NCBI GenBank assembly: GCA_047495785.1 | Contig: JBLDXI010000010.1 | Span: 2,356,001 to 2,420,000 of the forward strand | Source: Lepidodermella squamata | Lineage: Eukaryota > Gastrotricha | Direction of reading: 5' to 3' | Length of the DNA: 64,000 nucleotides | Shown: piece after piece, positions 1 through 11,261 of the stretch | How the letters are laid out: every line of letters begins with the position of its first letter | How positions within the stretch are numbered: position 1 is the first letter of the stretch | Made by a program: the position numbers and the translations under genes | The notes under the pieces: model-generated | What the model was told of the DNA's origin: nothing | The model's input: the letters and a program-made list of their open reading frames with translations, nothing else | Databases searched by the model: none

Positions 1-2003
1 TCTCGCCGAGGCGGCTCAGGAAACGGCCGTGTTGCGTGAACACTTCCGGGCGCACGACAGCGTGGTCGAATAGCACACAGTTGAACGAACCGTAGACGCC
101 ATCTACAATTTATAATCAACATTAAAATTTCAGCAAATTTCAGAAAAATAAATTAAATCAGAAAATGGTTCGCTTTTTATAGGGAAATCAAAAACTTATT
201 TCTGGTCATTATGCGCTGAATATGTTATAAATAAAATCACATTAATCACGTTATTTTTAATTCCGGTCTCGAGTTTTCAAGTTCAACAAGCTTTTTTCGT
301 TCTCGTCAACCCAAATGAACGTGTTAACAAAAAGGCCAGAAATATGGTGACCCCGGTAAGCAAATATTGAAGCAAACCCCTGAAACCTTATAAATAATCA
401 AATAACGCCCTCGATCTACTGTGAGATGTAAAATTTACCCGCTGAGCCCCCAGATGCAAGGAGATTTATTTTTGGTTATTTACCTAAACAGTTTTCTTGA
501 TCAAATAGAAGCTTTTGTCGACAGGTAAAAAAACTTTGGAAGTAAGCCAGAAATTGATGATTCACAAGCGCCTGGTGTACTTTCCACCTTTCAGAATTTC
601 GCATGCGATTAGCAGGCTGTTTTTCATGATAATATAATCTACACGCTATGTAAATAAGCCACTCAACCTCGCTACAAACAGCTGCTCGCTTTTTTTCTCC
701 CCAACCGAGTGAGTCATTGTCACGAAAACACGACCGAATATCGAGATAACAATTAAACGAATAATGATAGCCCCAAAATGAAGAGACAATTTATCGGAGG
801 GGAACATTTTTTTTTAATATATTGAGATGAACATTAATGATAGCGTAAGTACTCACCGTTCACGTAATACATGAATTTCTTTGACAGCGAGTTTGTTTCA
901 TCATTCTTCTCGGCCATAACACGGCACGACGTGATGCAAACCGCCAGCGCGAAAGCAGCCGAAGCAAAATAACGGCCCGGCTCGGCAATAACACGAACAT
1001 GCGGGAACTCAGCAGCCGGGAAAAACTCATCCAGCGAAGCGTTGCAGACGCGAGCGATTTGTTCAAAGGTGACCTGACCGTCCTCGCTACCCGGGAAACC
1101 TCCGCCAATGTCTAAGAAGTGGAAAGATTGGTCGTATCCCAACTTAGCGGCCGTGTCAAAAACGAAACGCGCCGATTTCAGGGCGTCGTTGTACTGCGCA
1201 GCGTCGTAGCAACCGGAGCCTACGTGGAAACTGACGCCGATTACCTTGAGCTGCATTGCAAGCGCTGCCGCGAGCAACGGCTCGACGGAAGACAGAGCAG
1301 CGCCGAATTTAACACTGAACCGGCAGACAGACTTGGAATCATCGGTGACGATGCGCAGGACAAGCTCAGCCTCAGGGTAGTCCTGCTTGATCTTGACCAG
1401 CTCGGTCAAGTTGTCGAACGTCATCATGCGAACGCCCTTCTCGCGGGCGTAGCGAATGTGCGAAGCGGGCTTGCACGGGTTCGCGTAGATAATACGCGAT
1501 GGTTCAACGCCCATGTCCAGCATAGTCTGGATCTCAGCCTTCGATGCGCAGTCGAAGCCCGTGCCTAGCTTCTCCAGGGTGTTCAGCAGTACCTTGTCGG
1601 TATTGCACTTGATTGCGTAAAATGGTTCGATACGCGGTAGAAGCGACTTCCATTTGTCGAACTGTTTCACAACAATGCCTAGATCCCCGACGAAAAATGG
1701 CTCCTCGCCGTCGCCATTTTCGATTTCGCGTTCCAAAACATGGTCCAGAGTTAACGCATGAGATGTTGATGCAATTCTCGGATTCGGGAAGTTTTCACCA
1801 TTGTAATCATCGTCGTCGAAGCAAGTCAGATGAAAACATTCATCCTCCAGCTCAGCCGATTTCGACTTTGGCGGCGTAAACTTCTCGAGGCGATCGAGAA
1901 CCGCTAATCCAACGCTCGCGATGGCTAGATTACTAATATCATAGCCAATGCGGCGAACGTGAAAGGATTCCAGGGAGGCATTGTTGTGAGTAACAGCTAG
2001 CAT
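1..2003 (-). CDS. ODC1: ornithine decarboxylase (3' end beyond window)
   Basis: This is a PLP-dependent decarboxylase making putrescine from ornithine, the first step of polyamine synthesis. The first coding exon is 857-2003 and the next is 1-102. They are joined by a 754-bp intron (103-856, donor GTGAGT, acceptor TTGTAG) that restores the family sequence [12 protein letters not shown]. Visible family motifs are AIKCN with the PLP lysine at residue 132, [28 protein letters not shown] and EPGRYF. The N-terminus before the PLP lysine is about 60 residues longer than in vertebrate ODC and acidic in part (DDDD). The start at 2003 is the first ATG of the open frame. The C-terminal part, including the expected active-site Cys of the CDG motif, lies left of the window. 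An antizyme inhibitor is unlikely because the PLP lysine is kept, but the missing end leaves that formally open. Confidence 0.95.
103..856 (-). other. ODC1: ODC intron, 754 bp
   Basis: AT-rich intron between two ODC coding exons, far longer than the 50-150 bp introns elsewhere in the window. No coding sequence, RNA gene or repeat was recognised in it. Confidence 0.8.
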
Positions 2004-3361
2004 ACAGGTGTTGGCGTTGGAGACCAGTACGCACTTGCTAGTTTTTAATTAACAAAGAAAAAAGAGGTGACCCTATAATAAAAGGTTAAAATGATTAAAT
2101 GAACTATTAACAAGTTGATGAAGTTATGAAAGATGTATTAACTACCAAATCCACTCGAAATTCCTCATTTAAATAGAACTGACATGACTTTGACCTCAGA
2201 AAGCAACGTGATAACATAAATTTAAGAGCACCTGAAGAGCACGCGATCGGAGAGTTTGACCGACCTTAATTAGCAGCAATGAATTATATCAATAACAAAT
2301 AAGCGCCACGCTATTGAAAACTGTAGTTTACGTAGACAGGGCGTGTGAAATCTATGTAAATCGTGAAAATAAGTTATCTATCAACGTAGTTTAGGGCAAG
2401 GGTCGTTAGCAAAATAGCAGATATGAAAATTCCCGTTTATTGCGTCGAAATGACGAAAACTCTCAAGCTAGCGCTATTTAAGCGGAGGCGTTAGTAATGA
2501 AATGTCAGGCTGCAGCAGCTAGCATGAAGCAGGAAAAACACATGCAGAGAACGAGCGAGAAGCACAGGCAAACCTTCGTACATACGGCCGACCAAGCAAC
2601 GGACCAACCAAGAGCCCGCAAAAAATGATTCATCAAAAATTATTTTTTCAATTATGAATTAAATTCAAGGCAATAACTGTAAATAATATTTAACTTCAAC
2701 ATCTGTGGAAAACTTTTGAAAATTGTTCGAATTTTTTAAAATATTTGCGCTCGAAAAAATCTTGTTTCAGCGAGAACGAGTCCCACTTTCCAATGCTCTC
2801 AGTTCTCGGCGATGACCACAAAATCGGCAAGAAGTTGGCGATAAACTGTGTGAACCGTGAACCCACCATGTATGTGGTTGCTGTTTGCATCTCGCTCTCT
2901 TCTTGCAACATCTACAGCCTGTTGCCGTTTGCCGCAAACCTTGCGTTGCTCGATGATCGTGGATTGTTTTTTAGAAAGGCGCCCTTTGAGGCCGGGGCCA
3001 CTAGCTACCTGTGGTTTGCCCAAAAAGGCGCTAAAAAGGTCCATTATGGGGGTGAAGGCTTAATTTGGGGTCGCGTGCATCCCCCGAGCGACCCCTTATC
3101 TCCGCCACTGCCACTAGCTTTGGAAAGTGGAGCTCAATCCTGCAGATGATATATGTCATTTGATGCGCTGAATACTCAGGTGTAGGTTATACGGGTATAG
3201 ATATGTAAAATTACAAATCAAGTATCCAAGCTGCGTGTTGCTGACTGAAGTTCTCGGCAACAGTTATCAGTTCTCAATAAGCTTTGTAAGTATTTCTTTG
3301 ATTTTTTTAGGAGTTTTAAGAAACGTTGCTTTATTGAGAGTTCCTTACTTGGAGTGGCTGC
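2004..3361. other. intergenic, divergent ODC/WAVE promoter region
   Basis: About 1.36 kb between the divergent starts of ODC and WAVE. Short ORFs on both strands look like chance. A pyrimidine-rich 3' splice-site-like sequence ends at 3310, 51 bases before the WAVE ATG, which suggests a 5'UTR intron or a trans-splice acceptor. No RNA gene seen. Confidence 0.5.
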
Positions 3362-4993
3362 ATGCCTTTCTTGAAACGCTCCGTTCAACCGCGGGGCACT
3401 AATCAATTGGATGGATTTGACGACGGTGCAAACGAACAATATCCGTTGATAGCTCTCAGCCATGAGTCAATTTGTCAGCTAATCGAACAGTTAAGTTTGC
3501 TGTCTCAACATGTAGAAGACATTTTTGCTGAGCTGCTTGCCGATGCTGCTGCCATCTGCAAACGCACTGCTAACCTGCAGCAGAGGATCGACGTGTTAAA
3601 AGAACGGGTAGAGCAATCCAATGGTGCTGATTTTGAAGAGACACAAACGCCGGATAAATGGATGATGCGTATGCCGTTTCATCTGCATCACTCTACAGAG
3701 CAACACTTCTTCACGAAGCACACTACCCCACCAGCTCTCCTCGATTTATACAACCAATGCGCAAGACCGCCGCCCCTTGATGCATTTGACAAATTCCAAG
3801 ATCCCGGGGCGAAGTCTTGTTTGAAATCATACAGCGACCCGGATTTCTTCTTCGAGCTATGGAAGAAGAACTTGGAGCGTGAATTTCAGCAGCCAACTAT
3901 TGCAAATGGCAAGCATTTAGCTAAACAGCAGCAACAACATATCGGAACTATGCATCGCGATAAGGTTGTGAAACCTCGCGCTCAGATGAAAGAAACGAAT
4001 CAAATAATGGCTCGAGGTCGCGAATTCGTGCCTCAGAATAACTACGCAGCTTCGAGTCAGGACGATAACAACTCGTTGTATCAGCAGTTCGAAAACATGA
4101 GTGTAGCCTCAGAGTCGAATTACGGCTCTAGGTCACAGGCGATGGGTACAAATACGTCGTATATGTACGGAAATGACCAGGCCGACTTCAATGCGAGTAA
4201 CACGACTACGAATTTACATGAATCGATGTTACCGCCTCCACCTCCGAATATGTGCATCGACGAGGAGTTCCCGCCACCGCCGCCTATGTCTCCGCCTCAG
4301 CAGGCTCATTCTCAGATTTATAGCCAATCCAGGTTGAATGTACCGGCGCCTCCTCCACCTCCGCCGCCGCCTCCTCCTCCGCCGCAAAATTCAGCAGTAG
4401 CTGCTGTACCACCTCCCCCTCCGTTACCGCAACTTCAAACTCTGAAAAAGCAACCGGTTTCGAGCGGAAATCTCCAACCAGCACCTCCACCGCCCCCACC
4501 ACCGCCTCCTCCGCCTTCGGGAGGTGCACCGCCACCTCCTCCCCCGCCACCGCCGCCGCCACCCGGCCCACCTGGTGCGAAAACCGACAAACCAGCCGCG
4601 TCAGCCGGGAAAATGGAACAGGCCCAAAAAGCTCAGGCGACATCGAATAACCGCGACAATTTACTCGAGGCGATTCGGAAAGGCACAAAGTTGAAACCAG
4701 TCGCTCGGCAAGGCTCAGATTCCGGCTCGAACGGCAACCAGCCGTCGAATTCGACCAACTCAACCTCTTCATCGCGCCTTTTCGGTGCAAATAACGCGAA
4801 TAAACCCGGTCAATCAGGCCCGGGCAATGCCGGGGGTAAACCCGGGGCGCTGCCTGATATTCACGCGATGCTGGAGCGGGCGATTGAGGCGAGGAGACGG
4901 GCGCTAACAGGCGGCGATTCTGCGTCGTCGTCTTCGGATGAAGACAATTCAGATGGCGGTGAAATGTCGGCGGATTCGAAATGGAATTCGTGA
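3362..4993 (+). CDS. WASF: WAVE/SCAR (WASF) actin-nucleation promoting factor
   Basis: A 543-residue, single-exon protein. WAVE proteins activate the Arp2/3 complex downstream of Rac inside a five-subunit regulatory complex, building branched actin at the cell cortex. The N-terminal WAVE homology domain (about 1-180) matches the family in order: MPFLKR start, the leucine-rich helix with EDIFAELL, PPPLDAFDKFQD, and YSDPDFFFELWKK. A Gln/Ser-rich linker follows, then long polyproline runs (about 290-405) of the type that bind profilin and SH3 domains. A WH2 actin-binding motif starts at RDNLLEAIRKGTKLKPV (about 431). The C-terminal helix DIHAMLERAIEARRR and the acidic stretch SSSSDEDNSD complete the VCA module, with the expected tryptophan near the very end. 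Absence of introns in a 1.6-kb gene is unusual next to the six-exon neighbour. A polyadenylation signal is at 5057. Confidence 0.93.
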   Translation: MPFLKRSVQPRGTNQLDGFDDGANEQYPLIALSHESICQLIEQLSLLSQHVEDIFAELLADAAAICKRTANLQQRIDVLKERVEQSNGADFEETQTPDKWMMRMPFHLHHSTEQHFFTKHTTPPALLDLYNQCARPPPLDAFDKFQDPGAKSCLKSYSDPDFFFELWKKNLEREFQQPTIANGKHLAKQQQQHIGTMHRDKVVKPRAQMKETNQIMARGREFVPQNNYAASSQDDNNSLYQQFENMSVASESNYGSRSQAMGTNTSYMYGNDQADFNASNTTTNLHESMLPPPPPNMCIDEEFPPPPPMSPPQQAHSQIYSQSRLNVPAPPPPPPPPPPPPQNSAVAAVPPPPPLPQLQTLKKQPVSSGNLQPAPPPPPPPPPPPSGGAPPPPPPPPPPPPGPPGAKTDKPAASAGKMEQAQKAQATSNNRDNLLEAIRKGTKLKPVARQGSDSGSNGNQPSNSTNSTSSSRLFGANNANKPGQSGPGNAGGKPGALPDIHAMLERAIEARRRALTGGDSASSSSDEDNSDGGEMSADSKWNS

Positions 4994-5056
4994 TTTTCTG
5001 TTCAATTTTCACGTCCAATGTGCCTTTTTCTGTTTGTTACTACTAGCTCTGAGCTG

Positions 5057-5062
5057 AATAAA
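5057..5062 (+). terminator. polyadenylation signal of WAVE
   Basis: AATAAA 64 bases after the WAVE stop codon. The remaining 336 bases before TADA2B are AT-rich with no other feature than a 3' splice-site-like sequence ending at 5361. Confidence 0.6.
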
Positions 5063-5398
5063 CGATTAAACTCTGACTCAATTTTCGAGAATTACGTAGA
5101 AAATTATCAACGCTTCCGATTTTCGCTTGTTTTTATACGCGGTGCTGTCTCGCTTTCTGTTTTGTCTCTGTATCGCCATCCAGTTCTGACTTCCATATTG
5201 AATTCAAGCTCATCAAAGCAAAATTCCGAGTTATGTGTTATAAATTATCGTTTTCTGTCGGCTGTCTCTTGCTTTAATATCGAAAATTAATACTGCAATT
5301 TTTTGACGAAAAGAAATAATAGCAAACATTTATAAAAGACAATATTTTTTGAATTTTTTAGTTATTTTGCCCTGATTTTAATGAAAAAATGAGGTGAA

Positions 5399-7131
5399 AT
5401 GGCTTCATCGAACGAAGCTAGCGGTGGAGTTTTGCAAAATTTCCCGCCCTGTACGTACTGCCTGCGAAAATTGGGCGGCGTCGGCGTGAAATGCGCGCAG
5501 TGCGACGAGTTCTACGAGTGTCTCGCATGTTTTGCGTCCGGCGCCGAGGCAGGGCCACACCGCAAAGACCACGACTATTTCGTGCTGGACGCCGGGCAGT
5601 TTCGCCTGTTCGATAAACCTATCACATGGACAGCATCTGAGACGTTGGCTCTATTGGATGGGGTCGAACATCACGGTTTCGGAAATTGGACGAATATCGC
5701 GAAATCTGTGCCTAGTCGAAGTCCGGAGGGTTTGTTGAAAAAATTAGAAAAAAAACATTAAGGGAAATCATTCAATTTTTTGTAGAGTGTGCGGTATTTT
5801 TTGTGACGATGTTTGTCGAAGGGAATTTGCGGCGTGTTTTCAATGCGAATAAACTCGATATGGACATTCAGGACCATTCAACGCCTGCTCAGCCAAGTTT
5901 GTTATATTTCAGTTATTTCTGTTAATTTTATCTGTTTTTTATGCGTTAATTTTAGTTTCGCTGCTGCCGCCTGTTGAAATGACGCTGGATGAGAAGCGCG
6001 AGTTGGGCTACTACCCATTTCGCGATGATTTCGAACTCGAATACGACCATAACGCCGAGCAACTCGTTGCCGATCTCGTTTTTCGAGCCGATGACGACGA
6101 GGACCAAATAGGTAAACCAATTAATCTTGAAATCTTAATTTTGCTATTGTTATTTATTTTTATTCCCAGCGTATAAAGTGTGGCAAATCGATCGGTATCG
6201 GTTGAGGCTGGACAATCGAATTAAGCACAAAATGGTGGCTCGTGATTATGGCCTCGTAATCCCAGCCGCAGCTGAGCCGTCGGCTTCTACCTCGAATACC
6301 GCGCCGCCGTCGGGAAAACGGTCGAAAGACTCAAAAGAAATGGCGCAGCAAAGCCAGGCGCAGCCTTCCAAAAACGATATATTCTCAAAGTTTGTCATTA
6401 ATTTTCTAATAAATTTTAATTATTTAAATTATTTGAAATTTTTTAGCTTCGAATATTTGCGGCCGTTGTCGCGGTACAAATCGGCCGAGGAGATGCGAAG
6501 TTTAATCGAGAGTCTCAAAAAGGAGAAGCAACTGCGCGATCGAGTCAAACAACTGTCGAATCTCAAACGCCAGGGCGTCACCAAGCTCAAACGTATGCTG
6601 AATTCATTTGAAATTTGTGATCTGTGATTTAACGCTTGTATTTAATTTTTCTAACAAAGAATTATTCTCTTATAAACTGGGAATTTTCATCGAATGTTTT
6701 TGATTTCAGAAGAAAAATCGTCTCCATCGCCTTCGCCTGTCAAAAGCGCTAGAAATGGCGCGAAAAAGGTGGCCGAAATCGACGAAGTGAAACGATCGCC
6801 TCGGCCCGTTTCGCCTCAGACGAACCGCGTCGAATCGCCAACGCGGTCCTACCCGACGCGGTCGTCGGCAGCGTCGCCCACCGGCTACGACGACTACGCG
6901 CCCGAACTCGCGGACATGATGACGGAGCGCGAGCGCAAGATGTGCCACTCGATGAAAATGTCCTACAAGCAGTATTTCGGCGTGAAGACGGCCATTTTGA
7001 AGGACTACCTCGCGAGGCGGCGTGGTTGCGCCGTCAAATTGCGCTATCCGCCCGGCCTCGACCCGGCTCATCGACGCGCGATTATTGGCCTCATGACCGA
7101 TAACGGGTGGCTGGATGATGATGCTTGTTGA
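5399..7131 (+). CDS. TADA2B: transcriptional adaptor ADA2b (SAGA complex), 6 exons
   Basis: ADA2 bridges the GCN5 acetyltransferase and ADA3 in the SAGA histone-acetylation module. I infer exons 5399-5729, 5786-5896, 5956-6111, 6170-6389, 6447-6592 and 6710-7131. They sum to 1386 nt (461 aa) with intact frame at every junction, and the introns are 56-117 bp with GT-AG ends. A ZZ zinc finger spans about 17-62 (C18, C21, C32, C35, C41, C44, H54, H58). A SANT domain follows (WTASETLALLDG ... GFGNWTNIAKSV), split by intron 1 and continued by VTMFVEGN in exon 2. The segment ELGYYPFRDDFELEYD and the C-terminal SWIRM-like part (YFGVKTAILKDYLARR, ending NGWLDDD) fit the ADA2B rather than the ADA2A branch. 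A Ser/Pro-rich linker opens exon 6. The gene runs tail-to-tail with the next one. Confidence 0.93.
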
Positions 7132-7557
7132 GAGCTCATCAATATCGAATTTTCCGGATAAAATCAATTTTTTCATACTTTCAGCTGAAATTCCCGAAAA
7201 TTTAAGATTTTTAAAATTGTTGAATTTTCTTAGAAAATTTTAAATTTCCGAAACAAATTCTTTGGAAAAATTCTATTGTTTTAAAGAAACTTGTCAGATT
7301 TTTTTAAATCTTCAATTTTGTGGAAAATTTAATTTGGCTGAAAATTTTCGATTTTCGATCAAAAGCGTTGACAAATCCGGAAAATTCGATGTTGTAATTT
7401 GCGAGAGAGATGCATTTGACTTCCTTTTATACGAATTGTGAATAATCGTGTCGAATTCGCGATTGATACTTGCGTTCGTTTTTTATTTAATTGCTAGTTG
7501 TAGTACAGCCTAGCCGTTTTGTTAGCCATGTTTTGTTGAACTTCTTTCATGCGATGA

Positions 7558-7563
7558 AATAAA
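7558..7563 (+). terminator. polyadenylation signal of TADA2B
   Basis: AATAAA on the plus strand, 427 bases after the TADA2B stop. It lies only about 35 bases from the opposing signal of the convergent gene. Confidence 0.55.
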
Positions 7564-7594
7564 AGACCGTATTATTTGCTGATAAATTCGTCTT

Positions 7595-7600
7595 TTTATT
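7595..7600 (-). terminator. polyadenylation signal of MAPEG-like gene
   Basis: AATAAA on the minus strand (TTTATT on plus), 80 bases beyond the stop of the MAPEG-like gene. The two convergent transcripts probably overlap here. Confidence 0.55.
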
Positions 7601-7679
7601 GGATTTCAGTTGTCAATTAAACGAGGACGTGGCACATGAAATATTGCCTATAACCTCAGCCAGCGATGTTCGAAATTGT

Positions 7680-8631
7680 CTAAGCAGTGGTTCCAAGTGG
7701 TTTGTTGAAATCAGCCAAGCCAACCACTCCGCCCTTGGACAGGTGGGAGAGGATGTAGACGAGGCCGAACAGGGTGGGCAGCTGGGTGAGCGCGAAGCCG
7801 AGGGCGCGGCCTCTCGGATTGACTCGGTAGCCGATGAAAAACGCAACTCGGCCGATCACAAAAATCAGCGATAGGAACGGAAGGAACCTGATGAAAAAGT
7901 TAAAAAGTATAGTATGAATATCGAATTTTACTATTTTTATTATTTCAATTCGAAACGTAAGCGGTAGCAAATTTGAAGTGTCTCAAATTAAAAAAATTGT
8001 GCAAGTAATAAAAGGCTTTGAGGCACTTTTTAGCCATATCTCTCCAAATGATTGAATTACGGGAAAAATTGGCGTATTTTGGGCGCAATTTTCCGTGTTG
8101 GGCTTCCTCCTATACCTTGAAGATCTCAAGTAGAATAGTTCAACTATTTGCGAATTTCTAGGCTAATAAACCATGGGGATACGGTAATATAAAAGGGCTA
8201 AAATGGAAATTATTTTTTATATAATTTTACTTTGAAGTCGTCTCGTTCAGGATAGTGCTGAGTGAAAGCAGCACAAATGCGTGAAGAATGAATTGTTCGA
8301 ATGTGTTGACCAAAATGCGGCTGTTCATCGCAACGAAGGCTTCATTGCCCGACGCAGGGTCGATAGCCGGCGTGAACAGGCGGCCCATTGTTACAGCAGC
8401 CACCATGAAAAACAGTGGGGTTATCGAAAAGGTTAGGCATCGCAGGGCTAGGCCCAATCTGGCGTCCAACTTTTCTGTCCCGGCATATTTCAGGTCGTGG
8501 TTATCGACCGCTTGAAGGCCGGTGGCGAAAATGGCGACGGCAATTGCGATTTGAATGAAAATCGGAACGCGATAGGCAAACCAGCCAACTTTTCGGTCCT
8601 TTTTCTCACCGCTAGATCCGTCTTTTGACAT
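7680..8631 (-). CDS. MAPEG/TMEM79-like integral membrane protein, 2 exons
   Basis: Exons 8231-8631 and 7680-7887 join in frame (donor GTAAAA, acceptor CATCAG) into 202 residues. Several hydrophobic helices are visible: VPIFIQIAIAVAIFA, LTFSITPLFFMVAAVTMG, LHAFVLLSLSTIL, LPFLSLIFVIGRVAFFIGY and ALGFALTQLPTLFGLVYIL. The pairing of NTFEQFILHAFVLL with GRVAFFIGYRVNPRGRALGF is typical of the MAPEG fold, in the TMEM79-like branch without proven glutathione enzymes. Activity and substrate cannot be told from sequence. The intron (7888-8230, 343 bp) is AT-rich and holds nothing recognised. Confidence 0.72.
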
Positions 8632-10036
8632 GTTCTCAAATAATAGTTAATTACCTAAAATCAATGCATGTGGTTGTACTCACCCTATACTAGTGGAATC
8701 TTTCAAAACGGGAGATAGGTAGGAATTTTCGAATAAATAAAAAGTCGGCCAATTTTTCTCCGTCCATTACATATTACATATAACAAGTAGGCATTGTCTT
8801 ACCACAACGGCTTCTACTCTGTGGCTAGTTTGATAATGTGTATTTTAAACGAGGATAAAGCAAAAACTGAGAAAAAGGCAAAAACCATAGATAAATAGAG
8901 TGAGCAAACAATCGCCATGACCAGAGGAGATAGCGAAAAATGCCGCGAGATTATCACAAAACGCAAGCTGAAACAATGCGTCAGAAATTTACGACGACAG
9001 TATTGATTCACAGATGAACTGGCCGATGCTGGAACCTGGAACGAAAGGTATTTGGGACAAAAAACCCCATGTTTTTCGGAGTTTGGAAATTGATAGACCG
9101 CAGCGCCGGGAAATCGTGGACAGGTTAACTTTAAACACTTCGGGTTTGCAGCGAATAGCTTGGAAATGCCGTATGATAATAGCACAGAGTTTGTTGCATA
9201 GGGTTGCCCGTCTCTTGTACTCTTCGAAAGTAGGCTTAACGTGATGCGGGACCCCCTCATATCTCCCATGCCAAGAAAAATGAAACGCTGACGATTGGGT
9301 TTTGCCGGACATGACCCAGAAGTTCAGGTGAAAATGTGGTTATTTTGGACTGTACGAAAATGCGAGTGCGTAAAAATGTATTTCTCTCAATTCTTTTTGA
9401 AAAATAGATCGACCTTGGGTCTAATTTCGAGAGAAAATTAAGAACAAATGAAACACGCCGCCGTAAGAAGAGGGTCCTTATATCCAAGACAGATTTTTTT
9501 TGAAGAAGTCAATATTGTTGCAGGACATTTTTTTGTGAGACACAACATAAAATATAAGGTCCCTTATCATATGGTAGCTTTGATTATGCGTTGTGTTTGG
9601 TTTTCAATTTCTGCATGCAAATCAACGATTTCGTCATAAAAAAGTCGTGATAAATCGACCATTAGACGACTGATTACCTGGTGAAATACTTAATTACAGA
9701 AATCAAATGTCTCCGTAGCTGGAAAGTTCTTGGTAGAAGGTGTTGACAACATTTAGGTCTGGAAATCGTCGTAGTTAGGAAAGCCATTGGAAATTACCAG
9801 TGAAATCGGCTGAATGGCGCCAGTGAACTCGGAATACTAGTACAGTGTCTATATTCCTCCAAGGCGGGAAGTCACCGACGCCATAGCTTTCTGCGCTGAT
9901 TGGTTGAATCCCCGCTCGATCGAGCCATGGATCGATGAACCGGTTATGTTTTACTTTCGCAACGTTATCTCTTTCAATTCACACATACTTATCATTTTCC
10001 CATCCCTCACAGCGAAATAATTAAAATGAGGGAAAT
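8632..10036. other. intergenic with faint repeat relics
   Basis: About 1.4 kb without a supportable gene. Short stretches resemble the accessory repeats further right. Around 8762-8815 and 9005-9020 the sequence is a diverged version of the flank at 10041 and of the junction at 19568. Around 9780-9835 it is a diverged version of the unit at 13155-13205. ORFs up to 150 codons here lack any recognised motif. Confidence 0.5.
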
Positions 10037-10873
10037 TTTTCTCAGTCCATTACAAATAACAAGCAGGCATTATCTTACCAACAGCTACTCACAGATAAAT
10101 ACTATTGAGGCTTAGCCATGAATCAATTAGTACGGATGATAATTTTTTGCCTCGCATTTTTTTAATAACTCCGTAACCATGATGAATTTTGAGGATGATG
10201 AATTTTCGATAGATCTAGTCTGGTGTAAACTTTCCTAAAATCCTCGTCGAATTGGGATAAAATTTGAGAAATTGATGACAAAAATGCTTCTTGTGATTTT
10301 TGGTGAAAAAGTTCATTTTTGAAAAATGCTATTTTCCAGGTTTTAGTAATTTTTGTCATTTTCCTGTCGTAAAGCTAAATTAGACCATATTCCTAGCATG
10401 GCGTGATGTCAATCCCGCACCGTTAACCGAGAATTTCACTGTGGACCGGACAGAAACGTTTCTCAATATAACGAAATGAGATCCAAATGGGTTTTGACAT
10501 TATTTCTGGAGGACTGCACCAAATTTGCAAAGCTGCAAGTTTCAGGTTGTGCAATTGTTGATTTTTGTGGAAATCGGCGACATGGATGACTATATAGTGG
10601 ACCACCTCTCCACTAAATCTGAACCCTCTGACAAGAAAAATGGTTGCCACAAATCACATGGATGCAGAATAGCATTTTTCAAAAATTAACTTTTTTTACC
10701 AAATTTCTCACCAATTTTGTCACCAATTTCTCAAATTGTATCCCAATTTAACGATGATTTTGGTGACTGGTGAAACCCGCTCCTCAAAATTCATCATGGT
10801 TACGGAGTTATTAAAAAAATTCGAGGTACAAAAATTATCATCCGTACTTTAGATTGCACCTAAGATGTTTAGT
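10037..10873. repeat. repeat block with foldback element, copy 1
   Basis: Near-identical to 19590-20428. Inside, 10129-10848 behaves as one element. Its left end reads AGTACGGATGATAATTTTTT and its right end is the inverse (AAAATTATCATCCGTACT), with about 65 bp of terminal inverted repeat. The arms continue imperfectly inward for roughly 200 bp, for example AATGCTATTTT against AATAGCATTTTTC. The 75-codon ORF in the middle (minus) is conserved only because the DNA is. No transposase is visible, so this is a non-autonomous foldback/MITE-like element. Confidence 0.75.
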
Positions 10874-11129
10874 AGAACACCAGCTACGCGGGCAGATAGT
10901 GTTTTCAAACAAGTTAAGCATCTGTCAAAATAAATAGCACCAGTGATCGATTCATGTGACCTGGCCGGTTATCCACATTGCTCTATATTATGTTTCCGCT
11001 TTTTGTTAAGATGAAAAGCATTTCGCCAGCAGCGTACATGCATGGCTCATTCCTATTATACGTTTATTATATGTTTATTGCTGAAATTCCGCGAAGGTAA
11101 TACCGCCCATTGTTTCAGCTGCTATCAAT

Positions 11130-11261
11130 GACGCAAGTGTTTTTGCTGTGTTTGAATGGGACACGCCAATAAAAGGCATGGGCTGAAGTGAGGAAAATGA
11201 TCAAATCTATCAAGTTCAACTTTGTGTAATTCCGCCTCCGAGATATAAAACCGAAGCCACT
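11130..11261 (+). promoter_or_regulatory. promoter region of PAN-like gene, copy 1
   Basis: A conserved 130-bp block precedes each intact gene copy (also 17488-17619) and recurs alone at 16463-16610. It contains a CAAT-like CCAATAAAAGG and a TATA-like ATATAAAA at 11243, only 12-18 bases before the ATG at 11262. That is too close for a standard TATA-to-start spacing. Confidence 0.45.

Noticed and set aside
2745-3149. 134-codon plus ORF between ODC and WAVE
   Set aside because: Overlapped by other ORFs of similar length, no motif, composition of intergenic DNA.
8814-9312. ORFs of 107 and 151 codons on minus
   Set aside because: Two overlapping frames without recognisable motif in a repeat-relic region.
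10423-10650. 75-codon ORF repeated identically at 16781 and 19976
   Set aside because: Its conservation is explained by recent duplication of the foldback element; it reads through the element's core with no protein features.
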